From Blautia sp. MSJ-9 (GTDB lineage: Bacteria; Bacillota; Clostridia; Lachnospirales; Lachnospiraceae), in assembly GCF_018919065.1 (NCBI RefSeq), contig NZ_JAHLQG010000033.1, positions 21,545-85,544 on the forward strand: a DNA stretch of 64,000 nucleotides, in the 5' to 3' direction. Under the pieces are notes generated by a model. The model was given only the letters and a program-made list of their open reading frames with translations. It was not told where the DNA came from and did no database searches. The position numbers were made by a program, and so were the translations under genes. This document shows positions 1-7,997 of this stretch, in pieces. Position 1 is the first letter of the stretch. Every line of letters starts with the position of its first letter.

Positions 1-320
1 AGACGAAAGGGTTCAGACGAGGAAAGTCCGGGCTTCGCAGGGCAGGATGCCGGATAACGTCCGGTGGAGGTGACTCCCAGACCAGTGCAACAGAAATAAA
101 CCGCCTCACTTGTGGGGTAAGGGTGGAAAGGCAGTGTAAGAGACTACCGCCGTCCTGGTAACAGGCCGGGCACATGTAAACTCCATTCGAAGCAAGACCG
201 AATAGAAAGCGATACGGCTGCCCGTCGTGCTTTCAGGTGGGTCGCTTGAGCCTTATGGCAACGTAAGGCCTAGACAGATGATTACCCAATGACATAACCC
301 GGCTTATCGGTCTGATTGCG
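1..320 (+). ncRNA. rnpB: RNase P RNA, 5' truncated by the window edge
   Basis: Catalytic RNA of RNase P, which matures tRNA 5' ends. The conserved block gaggaaagtccgggct lies at about 20-35. The core elements acagaaa and aaccgcc follow near 90-105, and the 3' conserved segment gatgattaccc with the closing cggcttatcggtctgatt is at about 279-317. The first helix strand, some 60 nt upstream in bacterial A-type RNAs, lies outside the window. The 3' end is set by eye. YlxR at 27156, whose B. subtilis homologue has been linked to RNase P, is encoded in the same window. Confidence 0.95.
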
Positions 321-340
321 TACAAAATAATAAGAAACTG

Positions 341-392
341 AAATCTCACTGCTGATGTGGAAAATTATCTAAATCAGTTGGTGGGATTTTTT
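341..392 (+). terminator. rnpB intrinsic terminator
   Basis: Imperfect hairpin with arms aaatctcac (341-349) and gtgggattt (381-389), an inner ctgat/atcag pair, and a run of T to 392. Confidence 0.65.
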
Positions 393-402
393 GTATAAAA
401 AT

Positions 403-429
403 AACCGGGAACAACGATAGCTCCCGGTT
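403..429 (-). terminator. pyrBI terminator
   Basis: Arms aaccggga (403-410) and tcccggtt (422-429). Read on the minus strand the hairpin is followed by atttttat. It closes the pyrB-pyrI transcript and faces the rnpB terminator. Confidence 0.8.
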
Positions 430-459
430 ATGTAATGATTCGTATGAGATACAGGTAAA

Positions 460-897
460 TTATTTATTACGCTTACCGGTATATTTCTCTTCGCAGTATT
501 TACATCTGTAAACTTCTTTCTCCTCATCAGCGAGAACGAAGATCTGGTCAAGTCCCTGCTCGATAGAAGTGATGCAGCGAGGATTTTTGCATCTGATCAC
601 GTTTACGACCTGTTTCGGAAGTTTCAGGTCTTTCTTTGCAACGATCTTCTCATCTTTGATGATGTTTACAGTGATGTTGTGGTCAATGAAACCAAGGATG
701 TCCAGATCAAGATTCTCGATCGGGCATTCAACCTTGATGATATCTTTCTTTCCCATTTTGTTACTGCGTGCGTTCTTGATGATCGCAACAGTACAGTCAA
801 GTTTATCAAGTTTCAGATCATGATAGATAGTCATGGCCTTGCCGGCTTTGATATGGTCTAATACATAACCTTCACGAAGTGCTCCAACATTTAACAT
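460..897 (-). CDS. pyrI: Aspartate carbamoyltransferase regulatory chain
   Basis: Non-catalytic chain of aspartate transcarbamoylase; in the family it carries allosteric nucleotide effects to the PyrB trimers. The protein has 145 residues, slightly shorter than the E. coli chain. The C-terminal zinc site is complete: Cys103, Cys108, Cys132 and Cys135 in a CxxxxC...CxxC arrangement. The start is fixed by ggagg about 10 bases upstream. It overlaps the end of pyrB by 7 bases, so the two chains are probably translationally coupled and made together. Confidence 0.96.
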   Translation of the reverse strand: MLNVGALREGYVLDHIKAGKAMTIYHDLKLDKLDCTVAIIKNARSNKMGKKDIIKVECPIENLDLDILGFIDHNITVNIIKDEKIVAKKDLKLPKQVVNVIRCKNPRCITSIEQGLDQIFVLADEEKEVYRCKYCEEKYTGKRNK

Positions 898-1814
898 GGT
901 AATTTTACCTCCAGTAATGTGAGAATCAGGGCCATACGTACATATACGCCGTACTGAGCCTGTTTGAAATAAGCTGCTCTCGGGTCTGCATCTACTTCTG
1001 TTGCAATTTCATTTACACGTGGAAGAGGATGGAGAATGTACATATCCTCTTTTGCAAGTTCCATTTTCTGTTTGTCCAGAATATAGAAGTCTTTCATGCG
1101 GACATAATCTTCTTCGTTGAAGAAACGTTCCTTCTGTACACGTGTCATGTACAGGATATCGAGGTCTGGTAAAGCATCTTCAAGTCTTTCAACTTCCTGG
1201 AATTCGATGTTGTTCTTCTTCAGAACATCTTCGCGAATGTAACTTGGAATACGAAGTTCTTCCGGTGAGATCAGTACGAATTTCACATTTGTGTAACGTA
1301 CAAGTGCTTCGATCAGAGAGTGAACAGTACGTCCGAATTTCAGGTCACCGCACAGACCGATGGTAAGGTTGTCTAAACGTCCTTTAAGAGAACGAATGGT
1401 AAGTAGATCAGTTAATGTCTGGGTAGGATGTTGATGACCACCGTCACCGGCGTTGATAACAGGAATAGAAGAAGCCATAGAAGCTACTAACGGAGCGCCC
1501 TCTTTCGGGTGACGCATAGCACAGATATCTGCATAACAGGATACAACACGAATTGTATCAGCAACACTTTCGCCCTTTGTAGCGGAACTGGAATCAGCTG
1601 ATGAAAAACCAAGAACTTTACCGCCGAGATTCATCATAGCAGCTTCAAAGCTGAGGCGGGTACGGGTGCTTGGCTCGTAGAATAAAGTGGCAAGTCTCTT
1701 ATCGTCGCAGACATGCGCGTATTTATCAGGGTGTTTCTCAATATCACTGGCCAGGTCAAGAAGAGTGTTAAGCTCGTCTACAGACAGGTCAAGTGGACTC
1801 ATTAAGTGTCTCAT
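891..1814 (-). CDS. pyrB: Aspartate carbamoyltransferase catalytic chain
   Basis: Carbamoyl phosphate + L-aspartate to N-carbamoyl-L-aspartate, the committed step of pyrimidine synthesis. The 307 residues match the family length. The carbamoyl-phosphate loop STRTR is at residues 49-53, with HPTQTLTDL in the middle and the HPLPR aspartate-domain motif near the C terminus. A ggaggt Shine-Dalgarno lies just before the ATG. It is first in a two-gene operon with pyrI, under the promoter at 1869-1897. I saw no obvious PyrR attenuator hairpin in the short leader. Confidence 0.97.
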   Translation of the reverse strand: MRHLMSPLDLSVDELNTLLDLASDIEKHPDKYAHVCDDKRLATLFYEPSTRTRLSFEAAMMNLGGKVLGFSSADSSSATKGESVADTIRVVSCYADICAMRHPKEGAPLVASMASSIPVINAGDGGHQHPTQTLTDLLTIRSLKGRLDNLTIGLCGDLKFGRTVHSLIEALVRYTNVKFVLISPEELRIPSYIREDVLKKNNIEFQEVERLEDALPDLDILYMTRVQKERFFNEEDYVRMKDFYILDKQKMELAKEDMYILHPLPRVNEIATEVDADPRAAYFKQAQYGVYVRMALILTLLEVKLPC

Positions 1815-1868
1815 TTTATACCTCCATATTTTGTTGGTTCAGGAACTTTTTTCGTAATCCTTCTTAAC

Positions 1869-1897
1869 ATCATATAATAACCCTGTATATTTTTCAA
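1869..1897 (-). promoter_or_regulatory. pyrB sigma-A-type promoter
   Basis: On the minus strand TTGAAA (1892-1897), a 17-bp spacer and TATGAT (1869-1874). It overlaps the last codon of the neighbouring small membrane-protein gene. Confidence 0.75.
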
Positions 1898-2280
1898 GAG
1901 AGTTTTTTGAGTATTTTTTCAAAAAATAATCCGGTTCCGAACCAGAGTGGAGCATAGTCCAGACGAATCAGTCCTTTGTAGTTCAGGGGCGCCTGGCTGT
2001 AGTCCCATGGACACATATGAAAACAGCGCAGAAAAGAGCCGCTGATAAATTCTACGGAGAAAATACCAACAGTATAAATGAATCCGCGTATCATAACCGG
2101 GACAGCGGAAAACTTCTTATAGAGAGGCCGGATGACAGCTGCGCATCCGTAAATGGGAAACATTAAAAGAGAGGTTTTTCCTGTCATGGTAAGTTCCCCG
2201 GAGAGTGCAGAATGCAGACCTGTCCAGAGAACCTCTATGCACCATCCGGCCAAGCCGCAGAGCAGAAATGATTTTTTCAT
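1894..2280 (-). CDS. Small membrane protein, putative ABC-transporter type IV family (PF06541-like)
   Basis: 128 residues and strongly hydrophobic, with about four membrane segments. The pattern WCIEVLWTGLHS, then FPIYG in the middle and an RLDYAPLWF block near the end is typical of PF06541, a family with no settled function despite its name. I chose the ATG at 2280 because ggaggt precedes it closely; an in-frame ATG 30 codons further up has no ribosome site. It stands alone and its tail overlaps the pyrB promoter. Confidence 0.75.
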   Translation of the reverse strand: MKKSFLLCGLAGWCIEVLWTGLHSALSGELTMTGKTSLLMFPIYGCAAVIRPLYKKFSAVPVMIRGFIYTVGIFSVEFISGSFLRCFHMCPWDYSQAPLNYKGLIRLDYAPLWFGTGLFFEKILKKLS

Positions 2281-2333
2281 AAAAGACCTCCCGATTTTCG
2301 CGTAAATTTTACCTGATTCTAGTATTGCCTGCC

Positions 2334-2362
2334 TTGAAAAAAACATACGTGTAAGATATAAT
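2334..2362 (+). promoter_or_regulatory. folC operon promoter
   Basis: TTGAAA (2334-2339), 17-bp spacer, TATAAT (2357-2362). Transcription starting a few bases on gives a leader of about 200 nt that contains the inverted-repeat element at 2464-2534. Confidence 0.75.
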
Positions 2363-2463
2363 GAGAACACATGTGTTATTGTCTGGAATAATTAGTTTTT
2401 ACGATATATAGACAGGAACATATAGATTTGTTTATGGAAGAAAATGAGCTGTGGAAAATAATG

Positions 2464-2534
2464 TTACTGTTCAGTCCGTATCCGATAATATGCTTTGTAT
2501 GGTATGGCTTGGAATAGTGGCATGTGAACAGTAA
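2464..2534. mobile_element. Small inverted-repeat element, TTACTGTTCA family
   Basis: A 71-bp segment bounded by perfect 10-bp terminal inverted repeats TTACTGTTCA (2464-2473) and TGAACAGTAA (2525-2534). The same ends bound the larger element after infB at 30562-30700. It lies between the folC promoter and the folC start, so it is transcribed as part of the leader. Confidence 0.55.
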
Positions 2535-2574
2535 TGAAATAATTTTCGGGCTCATAGAAACAGAGGAGTTTATT

Positions 2575-3864
2575 ATGAATTATCAGGAGAGCCGGGAGTA
2601 CATAGATAGAATCACACGGGAAATTCCAAGCGTACTGGGGCTTGACCATATGCGCGAACTGATGAAGCGCCTGGGAAATCCTCAGGATGATCTGAAATAC
2701 GTGCATGTAGCCGGTACCAATGGCAAGGGATCTGTCATTGCTTTTTTATATTCTGCTTTATCTGGTGCAAGATACCGTATCGGCAGATATGTTTCACCTA
2801 CTTTGTATTCCTACAGAGGCAGGATGGAAGTAGCAGGCAGCAGGATCAGCAGAGAGAGCTTTGCCGCATATATCACACAGGTGGCAGAGGCCATTATAGC
2901 CATGACAAAGGATGGCTATCCTCATCCCACTGCATTTGAGATAGAGACAGCAGTGGCATTTCTGTTTTTTAGGGACGAGAAATGTGATCTCGTTTTGTTA
3001 GAAGTCGGAATGGGCGGAAATCTGGACGCCACAAATATCATTAAGAACACATTATTGGCAGTGCTGGTTTCTATCAGCATGGACCATATGTCTTTTCTTG
3101 GAAATACCCTGTCACAAATTGCCGAGAAGAAAGCCGGCATCATAAAGGATCACTGCCATGTGGTAACTGCCATGCAGAAACCGGAAGCAATGCAGGTAAT
3201 TGAGAAAGTTTGTGCAGAACATCATGCCGAATGTACAGTGGCAGATGCTTCACAGATACAGGTGCTTCAGGAGAGCTGTCTGGGGCAGACTATCCGGTAT
3301 GATGGGGAAGATTATGAAATTCCACTGGCGGGTGTATATCAGAAAGAGAATGCAGTAGTTGCCCTGAATGCCCTGAAAGTGCTGAATGAGCTGGGTTTTG
3401 CAACTACTGCAGAGCAGAGGAAAGAGGGACTTCAGAATGCGCACTGGAATGGAAGATTTACAGTCATCTGTAAGAAACCGTTGTTTGTAGTAGATGGAGC
3501 GCATAATCCTGCAGCGGCAGATATGATGGCAGCTTCTATTGAACATTATTTTAAAGGAAAACGCCTGATCTATATTATGGGAGTTTTTGCTGATAAAGAT
3601 TACAGAAGCGTGATTCAGAAAACTGCACATTTTGCAGACCAGATCCTTACGATTCAGACTCCGGATAATGTGCGTGCACTGCCAGCAGAGAAATTGGCAG
3701 AGACTGTCAGAGAATATAATCCGAATGTTCAGGCTATGCCATCCATTCAGGCCGCAGTAGAGAAAGCGTTTGCAATAGCTGGTGAGCAGGATGTGATCAT
3801 TGCGTTTGGTTCTCTTTCCTTTATCGGAGAGATGACTGATATTGTGGAGAAACAACACCAATAA
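2575..3864 (+). CDS. folC: Folylpolyglutamate synthase / dihydrofolate synthase
   Basis: ATP-dependent addition of glutamate to folates, and probably to dihydropteroate. 429 residues, normal for FolC. Mur-ligase features are clear: P-loop GTNGKGS at residues 47-53, GMGGNLDATN in the central domain, and VVDGAHNPAA at the start of the C-terminal domain. The ATG at 2575 has gagga 8 bases upstream; a longer frame from 2524 begins inside the inverted-repeat element and lacks a ribosome site. It is first in a run with pheA, an AAA ATPase, ppx and ppk. Confidence 0.95.
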   Translation: MNYQESREYIDRITREIPSVLGLDHMRELMKRLGNPQDDLKYVHVAGTNGKGSVIAFLYSALSGARYRIGRYVSPTLYSYRGRMEVAGSRISRESFAAYITQVAEAIIAMTKDGYPHPTAFEIETAVAFLFFRDEKCDLVLLEVGMGGNLDATNIIKNTLLAVLVSISMDHMSFLGNTLSQIAEKKAGIIKDHCHVVTAMQKPEAMQVIEKVCAEHHAECTVADASQIQVLQESCLGQTIRYDGEDYEIPLAGVYQKENAVVALNALKVLNELGFATTAEQRKEGLQNAHWNGRFTVICKKPLFVVDGAHNPAAADMMAASIEHYFKGKRLIYIMGVFADKDYRSVIQKTAHFADQILTIQTPDNVRALPAEKLAETVREYNPNVQAMPSIQAAVEKAFAIAGEQDVIIAFGSLSFIGEMTDIVEKQHQ

Positions 3865-3888
3865 AAGAAAGTAGAAGGAATAAGATAC

Positions 3889-5019
3889 ATGATAGATTTA
3901 CAGGATTGCCGAGATGAAATAGATAAGATTGACAGCGAGATCATCCGTCTCTTTGAACAGCGAATGAAGGTGTGCGAAGATGTGGCTGAATATAAGATCC
4001 GCACAGGAAAGAAGGTTCTGGATCCGGAGCGTGAGAGGCAGAAATTGGAAGCACTGCGTAAAAAAGCACATGGAGAGTTTAATGAACTTGGTGCGCAGGA
4101 GCTTTTTCAGCAGATCATGGCCATCAGCCGTAAAAGGCAGTATCAGCTTCTGACAGAGCATGGCATCGAGGATGATGAGAAACTGGAAATGGTAGATGAA
4201 CTTCCGATGAAAGATGTTACCGTTGTTTTTCAGGGAGTAGAAGGTGCATACAGCTATGCTGCCATGAGAGAATATTTCCATGATGATATCGAGAGTTATC
4301 ATGTGAAAACATGGCGTGATGCGATGGAAGAGGTTGTGGCAGAGAGAGCAGATTATGCAGTCCTTCCAATCGAGAATACAACAGCCGGGATCGTGGCAGA
4401 TATTTATGATCTTCTTACAGAATATGATCTGAGCATTGTTGGAGAGCAGATCATCCGTCCGGAGCATGTGCTTCTGGGCTTGCCGGATGCGGAAATTGGG
4501 GATATCAAACAAGTATGTTCTCATCCGCAGGCTCTTGCACAGTGCGGAAAATATCTGGAAACTCATCCGGACTGGAAGAAAAAAGAAATGGAGAATACAG
4601 CAGGTTCTGCCAAGAGAATTAAAGAGGATAATGATAAAACACAGGCAGCTATTGCCAGCAGACAGGCAGGAGAACTCTATGGACTGAAGATCCTGGCAGA
4701 GAATATCTGTTATAACGGACAGAACGCTACACGTTTTGTTATTGTGAGTAAGAAACCAATCTATGTGAAAGATGCGCACAAGATCAGCATTTTCTTTGAA
4801 CTGCCTCATGAGAGTGGTACACTTTACAATATGCTGTCCCATATTATTTACAATGGTCTGAACATGACAAAAATCGAATCCCGCCCGATCACGGGAAAGA
4901 ACTGGCAGTACAGATTCTTCCTGGATTTTGAGGGAAATTTAAGAGACAGTGCTGTGAAGAATGCGCTGAGAGGAATCGAAGCAGAGACTGGCAGAATGAG
5001 AATTCTGGGAAATTATTAG
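3889..5019 (+). CDS. pheA: Bifunctional chorismate mutase / prephenate dehydratase (P-protein)
   Basis: Chorismate to prephenate to phenylpyruvate, for phenylalanine synthesis. 376 residues in three parts: AroQ-type chorismate mutase (about 1-90, DEIDKIDSEIIRLFEQR), prephenate dehydratase (about 110-285, with PIENTTAGIV and ATRFVIV, the latter holding the catalytic TRF), and a C-terminal ACT domain containing ESRP, which binds phenylalanine for feedback in the family. It starts 25 bases after folC. I found no T-box or leader peptide in front of it, so control is probably allosteric. Confidence 0.97.
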   Translation: MIDLQDCRDEIDKIDSEIIRLFEQRMKVCEDVAEYKIRTGKKVLDPERERQKLEALRKKAHGEFNELGAQELFQQIMAISRKRQYQLLTEHGIEDDEKLEMVDELPMKDVTVVFQGVEGAYSYAAMREYFHDDIESYHVKTWRDAMEEVVAERADYAVLPIENTTAGIVADIYDLLTEYDLSIVGEQIIRPEHVLLGLPDAEIGDIKQVCSHPQALAQCGKYLETHPDWKKKEMENTAGSAKRIKEDNDKTQAAIASRQAGELYGLKILAENICYNGQNATRFVIVSKKPIYVKDAHKISIFFELPHESGTLYNMLSHIIYNGLNMTKIESRPITGKNWQYRFFLDFEGNLRDSAVKNALRGIEAETGRMRILGNY

Positions 5020-5109
5020 TATTGACAACAATGTGAAATCAGATATGGGAAGAGAGAAAGAAAACCTGATATCTGGATAACGGATAAAGATAAAAAGGAA
5101 GTAACAACA

Positions 5110-6417
5110 ATGGCTAGATTAAATGAATGTATATTATATCGTAACTTTGAACATGGTGAGATCCTGGACAAGATGGCAGAGCTAATGACTGCCTGGGAAC
5201 AGAAATCACCGGATCTGAAAGAAAAAGAAGGACTGTTCTTTGAATGCGCCAACGGACTGGTGGAAACTGCCGGATCATACGGATTTTCCGGGAATTTGTG
5301 GCACTGTTATCTTACATTTCTTCTTGTAAATAATGAAAATGCATTCAGCACAGCCTGCGAGATCAGAGGTGCGGTAAATGGAAGTATCAATGAACTGGCA
5401 CTGAATGATTTCGGAGTATTCAAAGAATTATATGATTTCGACCTGACAGTACTGGACGAAGCATTTGGCATTTCCTGCTGTAAGATACTGACAGATTACA
5501 CAAATACAGGAAGCAACAGCAAGATGTTCAATTCTCGTATCAGAGACCGTATCTGCAGCCTGAGCAAGACTCTGGCAGAAGCAGAAACTACTGAAGAATT
5601 TATGAAAGATATGGTGCAGTTCTACAAAGATTTCGGCGTAGGCAAACTGGGCTTACATAAGGCGTTCCGTGTTGGACATGATGAGAATGACAATGTAGAA
5701 ATCCAGCCGATCACAAGAATTGCTCATGTGAAACTGGAAGATCTGGTAGGATATGAAATTCCGAAGCAGAAGCTGATCGAGAATACAGAAGCCTTTGTAA
5801 GGGGCAGAAAAGCAAACAACTGTCTGCTCTTTGGTGATGCAGGTACAGGTAAATCCTCAAGTATCAAAGGCATCCTGAACCGTTATTATGATGAGGGACT
5901 TCGTATCATTGAAGTGTACAAGCATCAGTTCCAGGATCTGAATGATGTGATCGCGCAGATCAAGAACAGAAATTATAAATTCATTATCTATATGGATGAT
6001 CTGTCATTCGAGGAATTTGAGATTGAATACAAATATCTCAAAGCTGTTATCGAGGGCGGTCTGGAGAAGAAACCGGATAATATCCTGATCTATGCAACAA
6101 GTAACCGCAGACATCTGGTAAGAGAGAAATCCAGTGATAAATTGGAGATTATGGATGATGACGATCTGCATTCCTCCGATACTGTACAGGAGAAACTTTC
6201 TCTTGTTTACCGTTTCGGTGTCCGCATTTACTACGGTGCACCGAGCAAAAAGGAATTCCAGACTATCGTCAAGGCGCTTGCAGAGAGAAATGGGATCAAG
6301 ATGCCGGAAGAGGAACTGCTTCTGGAAGCAAACAAATGGGAACTTTCTCATGGCGGACTTACAGGAAGAACGGCACAGCAGTTTATCGACCATCTGCTGG
6401 GGGTTGCGGAAGAATAA
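5110..6417 (+). CDS. AAA-type ATPase, DUF815 family
   Basis: 435 residues. The N-terminal 220 residues are alpha-helical and unassigned. The C-terminal half carries a Walker A motif (GDAGTGKSS) after the family signature LVGYEIPKQKL, a Walker B-like IIYMDDLSFE, and a sensor-1 type YATSNRRH. This matches the DUF815 family, whose cellular role is not established. The start has aaaaggaag upstream. It lies between pheA and the polyphosphate genes, 27 bases before ppx, and is probably cotranscribed with them. Confidence 0.85.
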   Translation: MARLNECILYRNFEHGEILDKMAELMTAWEQKSPDLKEKEGLFFECANGLVETAGSYGFSGNLWHCYLTFLLVNNENAFSTACEIRGAVNGSINELALNDFGVFKELYDFDLTVLDEAFGISCCKILTDYTNTGSNSKMFNSRIRDRICSLSKTLAEAETTEEFMKDMVQFYKDFGVGKLGLHKAFRVGHDENDNVEIQPITRIAHVKLEDLVGYEIPKQKLIENTEAFVRGRKANNCLLFGDAGTGKSSSIKGILNRYYDEGLRIIEVYKHQFQDLNDVIAQIKNRNYKFIIYMDDLSFEEFEIEYKYLKAVIEGGLEKKPDNILIYATSNRRHLVREKSSDKLEIMDDDDLHSSDTVQEKLSLVYRFGVRIYYGAPSKKEFQTIVKALAERNGIKMPEEELLLEANKWELSHGGLTGRTAQQFIDHLLGVAEE

Positions 6418-6444
6418 ATATAACAAAGCAAAGGGGGAACACAT

Positions 6445-7983
6445 ATGGCAGTTATGACATTTGCGGCCATTGACATCGGGTCTTATGAAGTGAGTATGAA
6501 GATCTTTGAGATGTCAAAGAGAATCGGGTTCCGGGAACTGAATGATGTCAGATACAGTCTGGAACTGGGCAAGGGCGTTTATTCCGGAGGAAAGATCGAT
6601 TCAGAAATGCTGAATGTTCTGTGTGAGGTACTCAATGACTTTAAACGTCTGATGCAGGACTTTGGTGTAAATGAATACCGCGCCTGCGGTACCAGTGCAT
6701 TCAGAGAACTTGCGAATCCGCTGATTATCCTGGAACAGATCTATCAGCGGACAGGACTTAAGATTGAGATTTTGAGCAGTGCAGAACAGCATTTCCTCGG
6801 ATATAAATCTATTGCTGCCATTGAAAAAGGATTCAAGAAGATGATTCAGAAGGGAACTGCGATCCTGGATGTAGGAGGCGGCAGCCTGCAGGTTTCCCTT
6901 TTTGACAAAGATGCGCTGGTCACTACTCAGGGACTGAAGATGGGAAGTTTAAGAATCCGCCAGCGGCTGCAGGAACTGGAGAAAACAACCATTCATTATG
7001 ATAAATTGGTTGAGGAATTTATCCGAAATGATCTGATGAGTTTCCAGCGTCTATATCTGAAAGACAAGGATATCAAGAATGTGATCCTGATGGGAGATTT
7101 CATCACAGATATGATCTTCCAGGAGGAAATGGAAGATAAGATCATTACAAGGGAAGAATTTATGAAACGCTATGAGGATACGGTAGGAAAATCTGTTGAT
7201 CTGCTGGCTCAGGAAATGGAGATCGATCCGGAGTATGCGTCCCTTGTAGTGCCGACTATGGTAGTGTGCAGAAACTTTATCGATATTTTTAACGCAGAAT
7301 CTCTCTGGGCTCCGGGTGTTTCTCTGTTGGATGGAATTGCATATGATTTTGCAGAGAAAAAGAAATTTATCAAGAGTGTGCATAATTTCGAGAATGATAT
7401 TCTGGTTACCTCAAAGAATATCGCGAAACGCTATTCCAGCAGTAAGAGTCACATTCAGGGAACGATGAATCTCTGCCTGAATATTTTTGACAGCATGAAA
7501 AAAGTTCATGGCATGGGTTCAAGAGAACGTCTGTTACTGCAGATCGCGGCACTGCTCCATGACTGCGGCAAATATATCAGCATGGAAAATGTTTCTGAGT
7601 GTTCTTATCAGATCATTATGTCCACAGATATTATCGGTCTGTCCTCTCTGGAACGCCAGATGATCGCGTGTGCGGTCAGATTCAATAATTCTGCGTTTGT
7701 TCACTACGATGAACTTTACAGTATGGGAATGGCGATTGACAGAGAGAGCTATATCAAGGTAGCAAAGATGACTGCGATCCTTCGTCTGGCAAATGCCATG
7801 GACAGAAGCCATTATCAGAAAGTAAAAGGGATCAAGACAGCGCTCAAGGACAGAGAACTGCAGATGATCGTGGATTCCGCACAGGATATTTCCCTGGAAC
7901 TGGGACTGCTGAAAGATAAAGTCGCATTTTTTGAAGAAGTATTTGGCATTCGTCTGGTTCTCAGGCGTAGGGGCAGAGCATAA
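6445..7983 (+). CDS. ppx: Exopolyphosphatase, Ppx/GppA family with HD domain
   Basis: Predicted to remove terminal phosphates from polyphosphate or to hydrolyse pppGpp; the two cannot be told apart by sequence alone. 512 residues. The N-terminal actin-like ATPase fold has AAIDIGSYEV and the phosphate loop LDVGGGSLQV (near residue 145). The C-terminal HD domain has LLHDCGKYIS (near 370). The ATG follows aaaggggg. It sits 14 bases before ppk, giving one operon for both making and degrading polyphosphate. Confidence 0.9.
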   Translation: MAVMTFAAIDIGSYEVSMKIFEMSKRIGFRELNDVRYSLELGKGVYSGGKIDSEMLNVLCEVLNDFKRLMQDFGVNEYRACGTSAFRELANPLIILEQIYQRTGLKIEILSSAEQHFLGYKSIAAIEKGFKKMIQKGTAILDVGGGSLQVSLFDKDALVTTQGLKMGSLRIRQRLQELEKTTIHYDKLVEEFIRNDLMSFQRLYLKDKDIKNVILMGDFITDMIFQEEMEDKIITREEFMKRYEDTVGKSVDLLAQEMEIDPEYASLVVPTMVVCRNFIDIFNAESLWAPGVSLLDGIAYDFAEKKKFIKSVHNFENDILVTSKNIAKRYSSSKSHIQGTMNLCLNIFDSMKKVHGMGSRERLLLQIAALLHDCGKYISMENVSECSYQIIMSTDIIGLSSLERQMIACAVRFNNSAFVHYDELYSMGMAIDRESYIKVAKMTAILRLANAMDRSHYQKVKGIKTALKDRELQMIVDSAQDISLELGLLKDKVAFFEEVFGIRLVLRRRGRA

Positions 7984-7997
7984 AGGAGGATGAACTT

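Noticed and set aside
369..897. Additional short frames opposite pyrI and other genes
   Set aside because: They lack ribosome sites and lie antisense to clear family members.
3865..3888. T-box or phenylalanine leader before pheA
   Set aside because: Only 24 bases separate folC and pheA.
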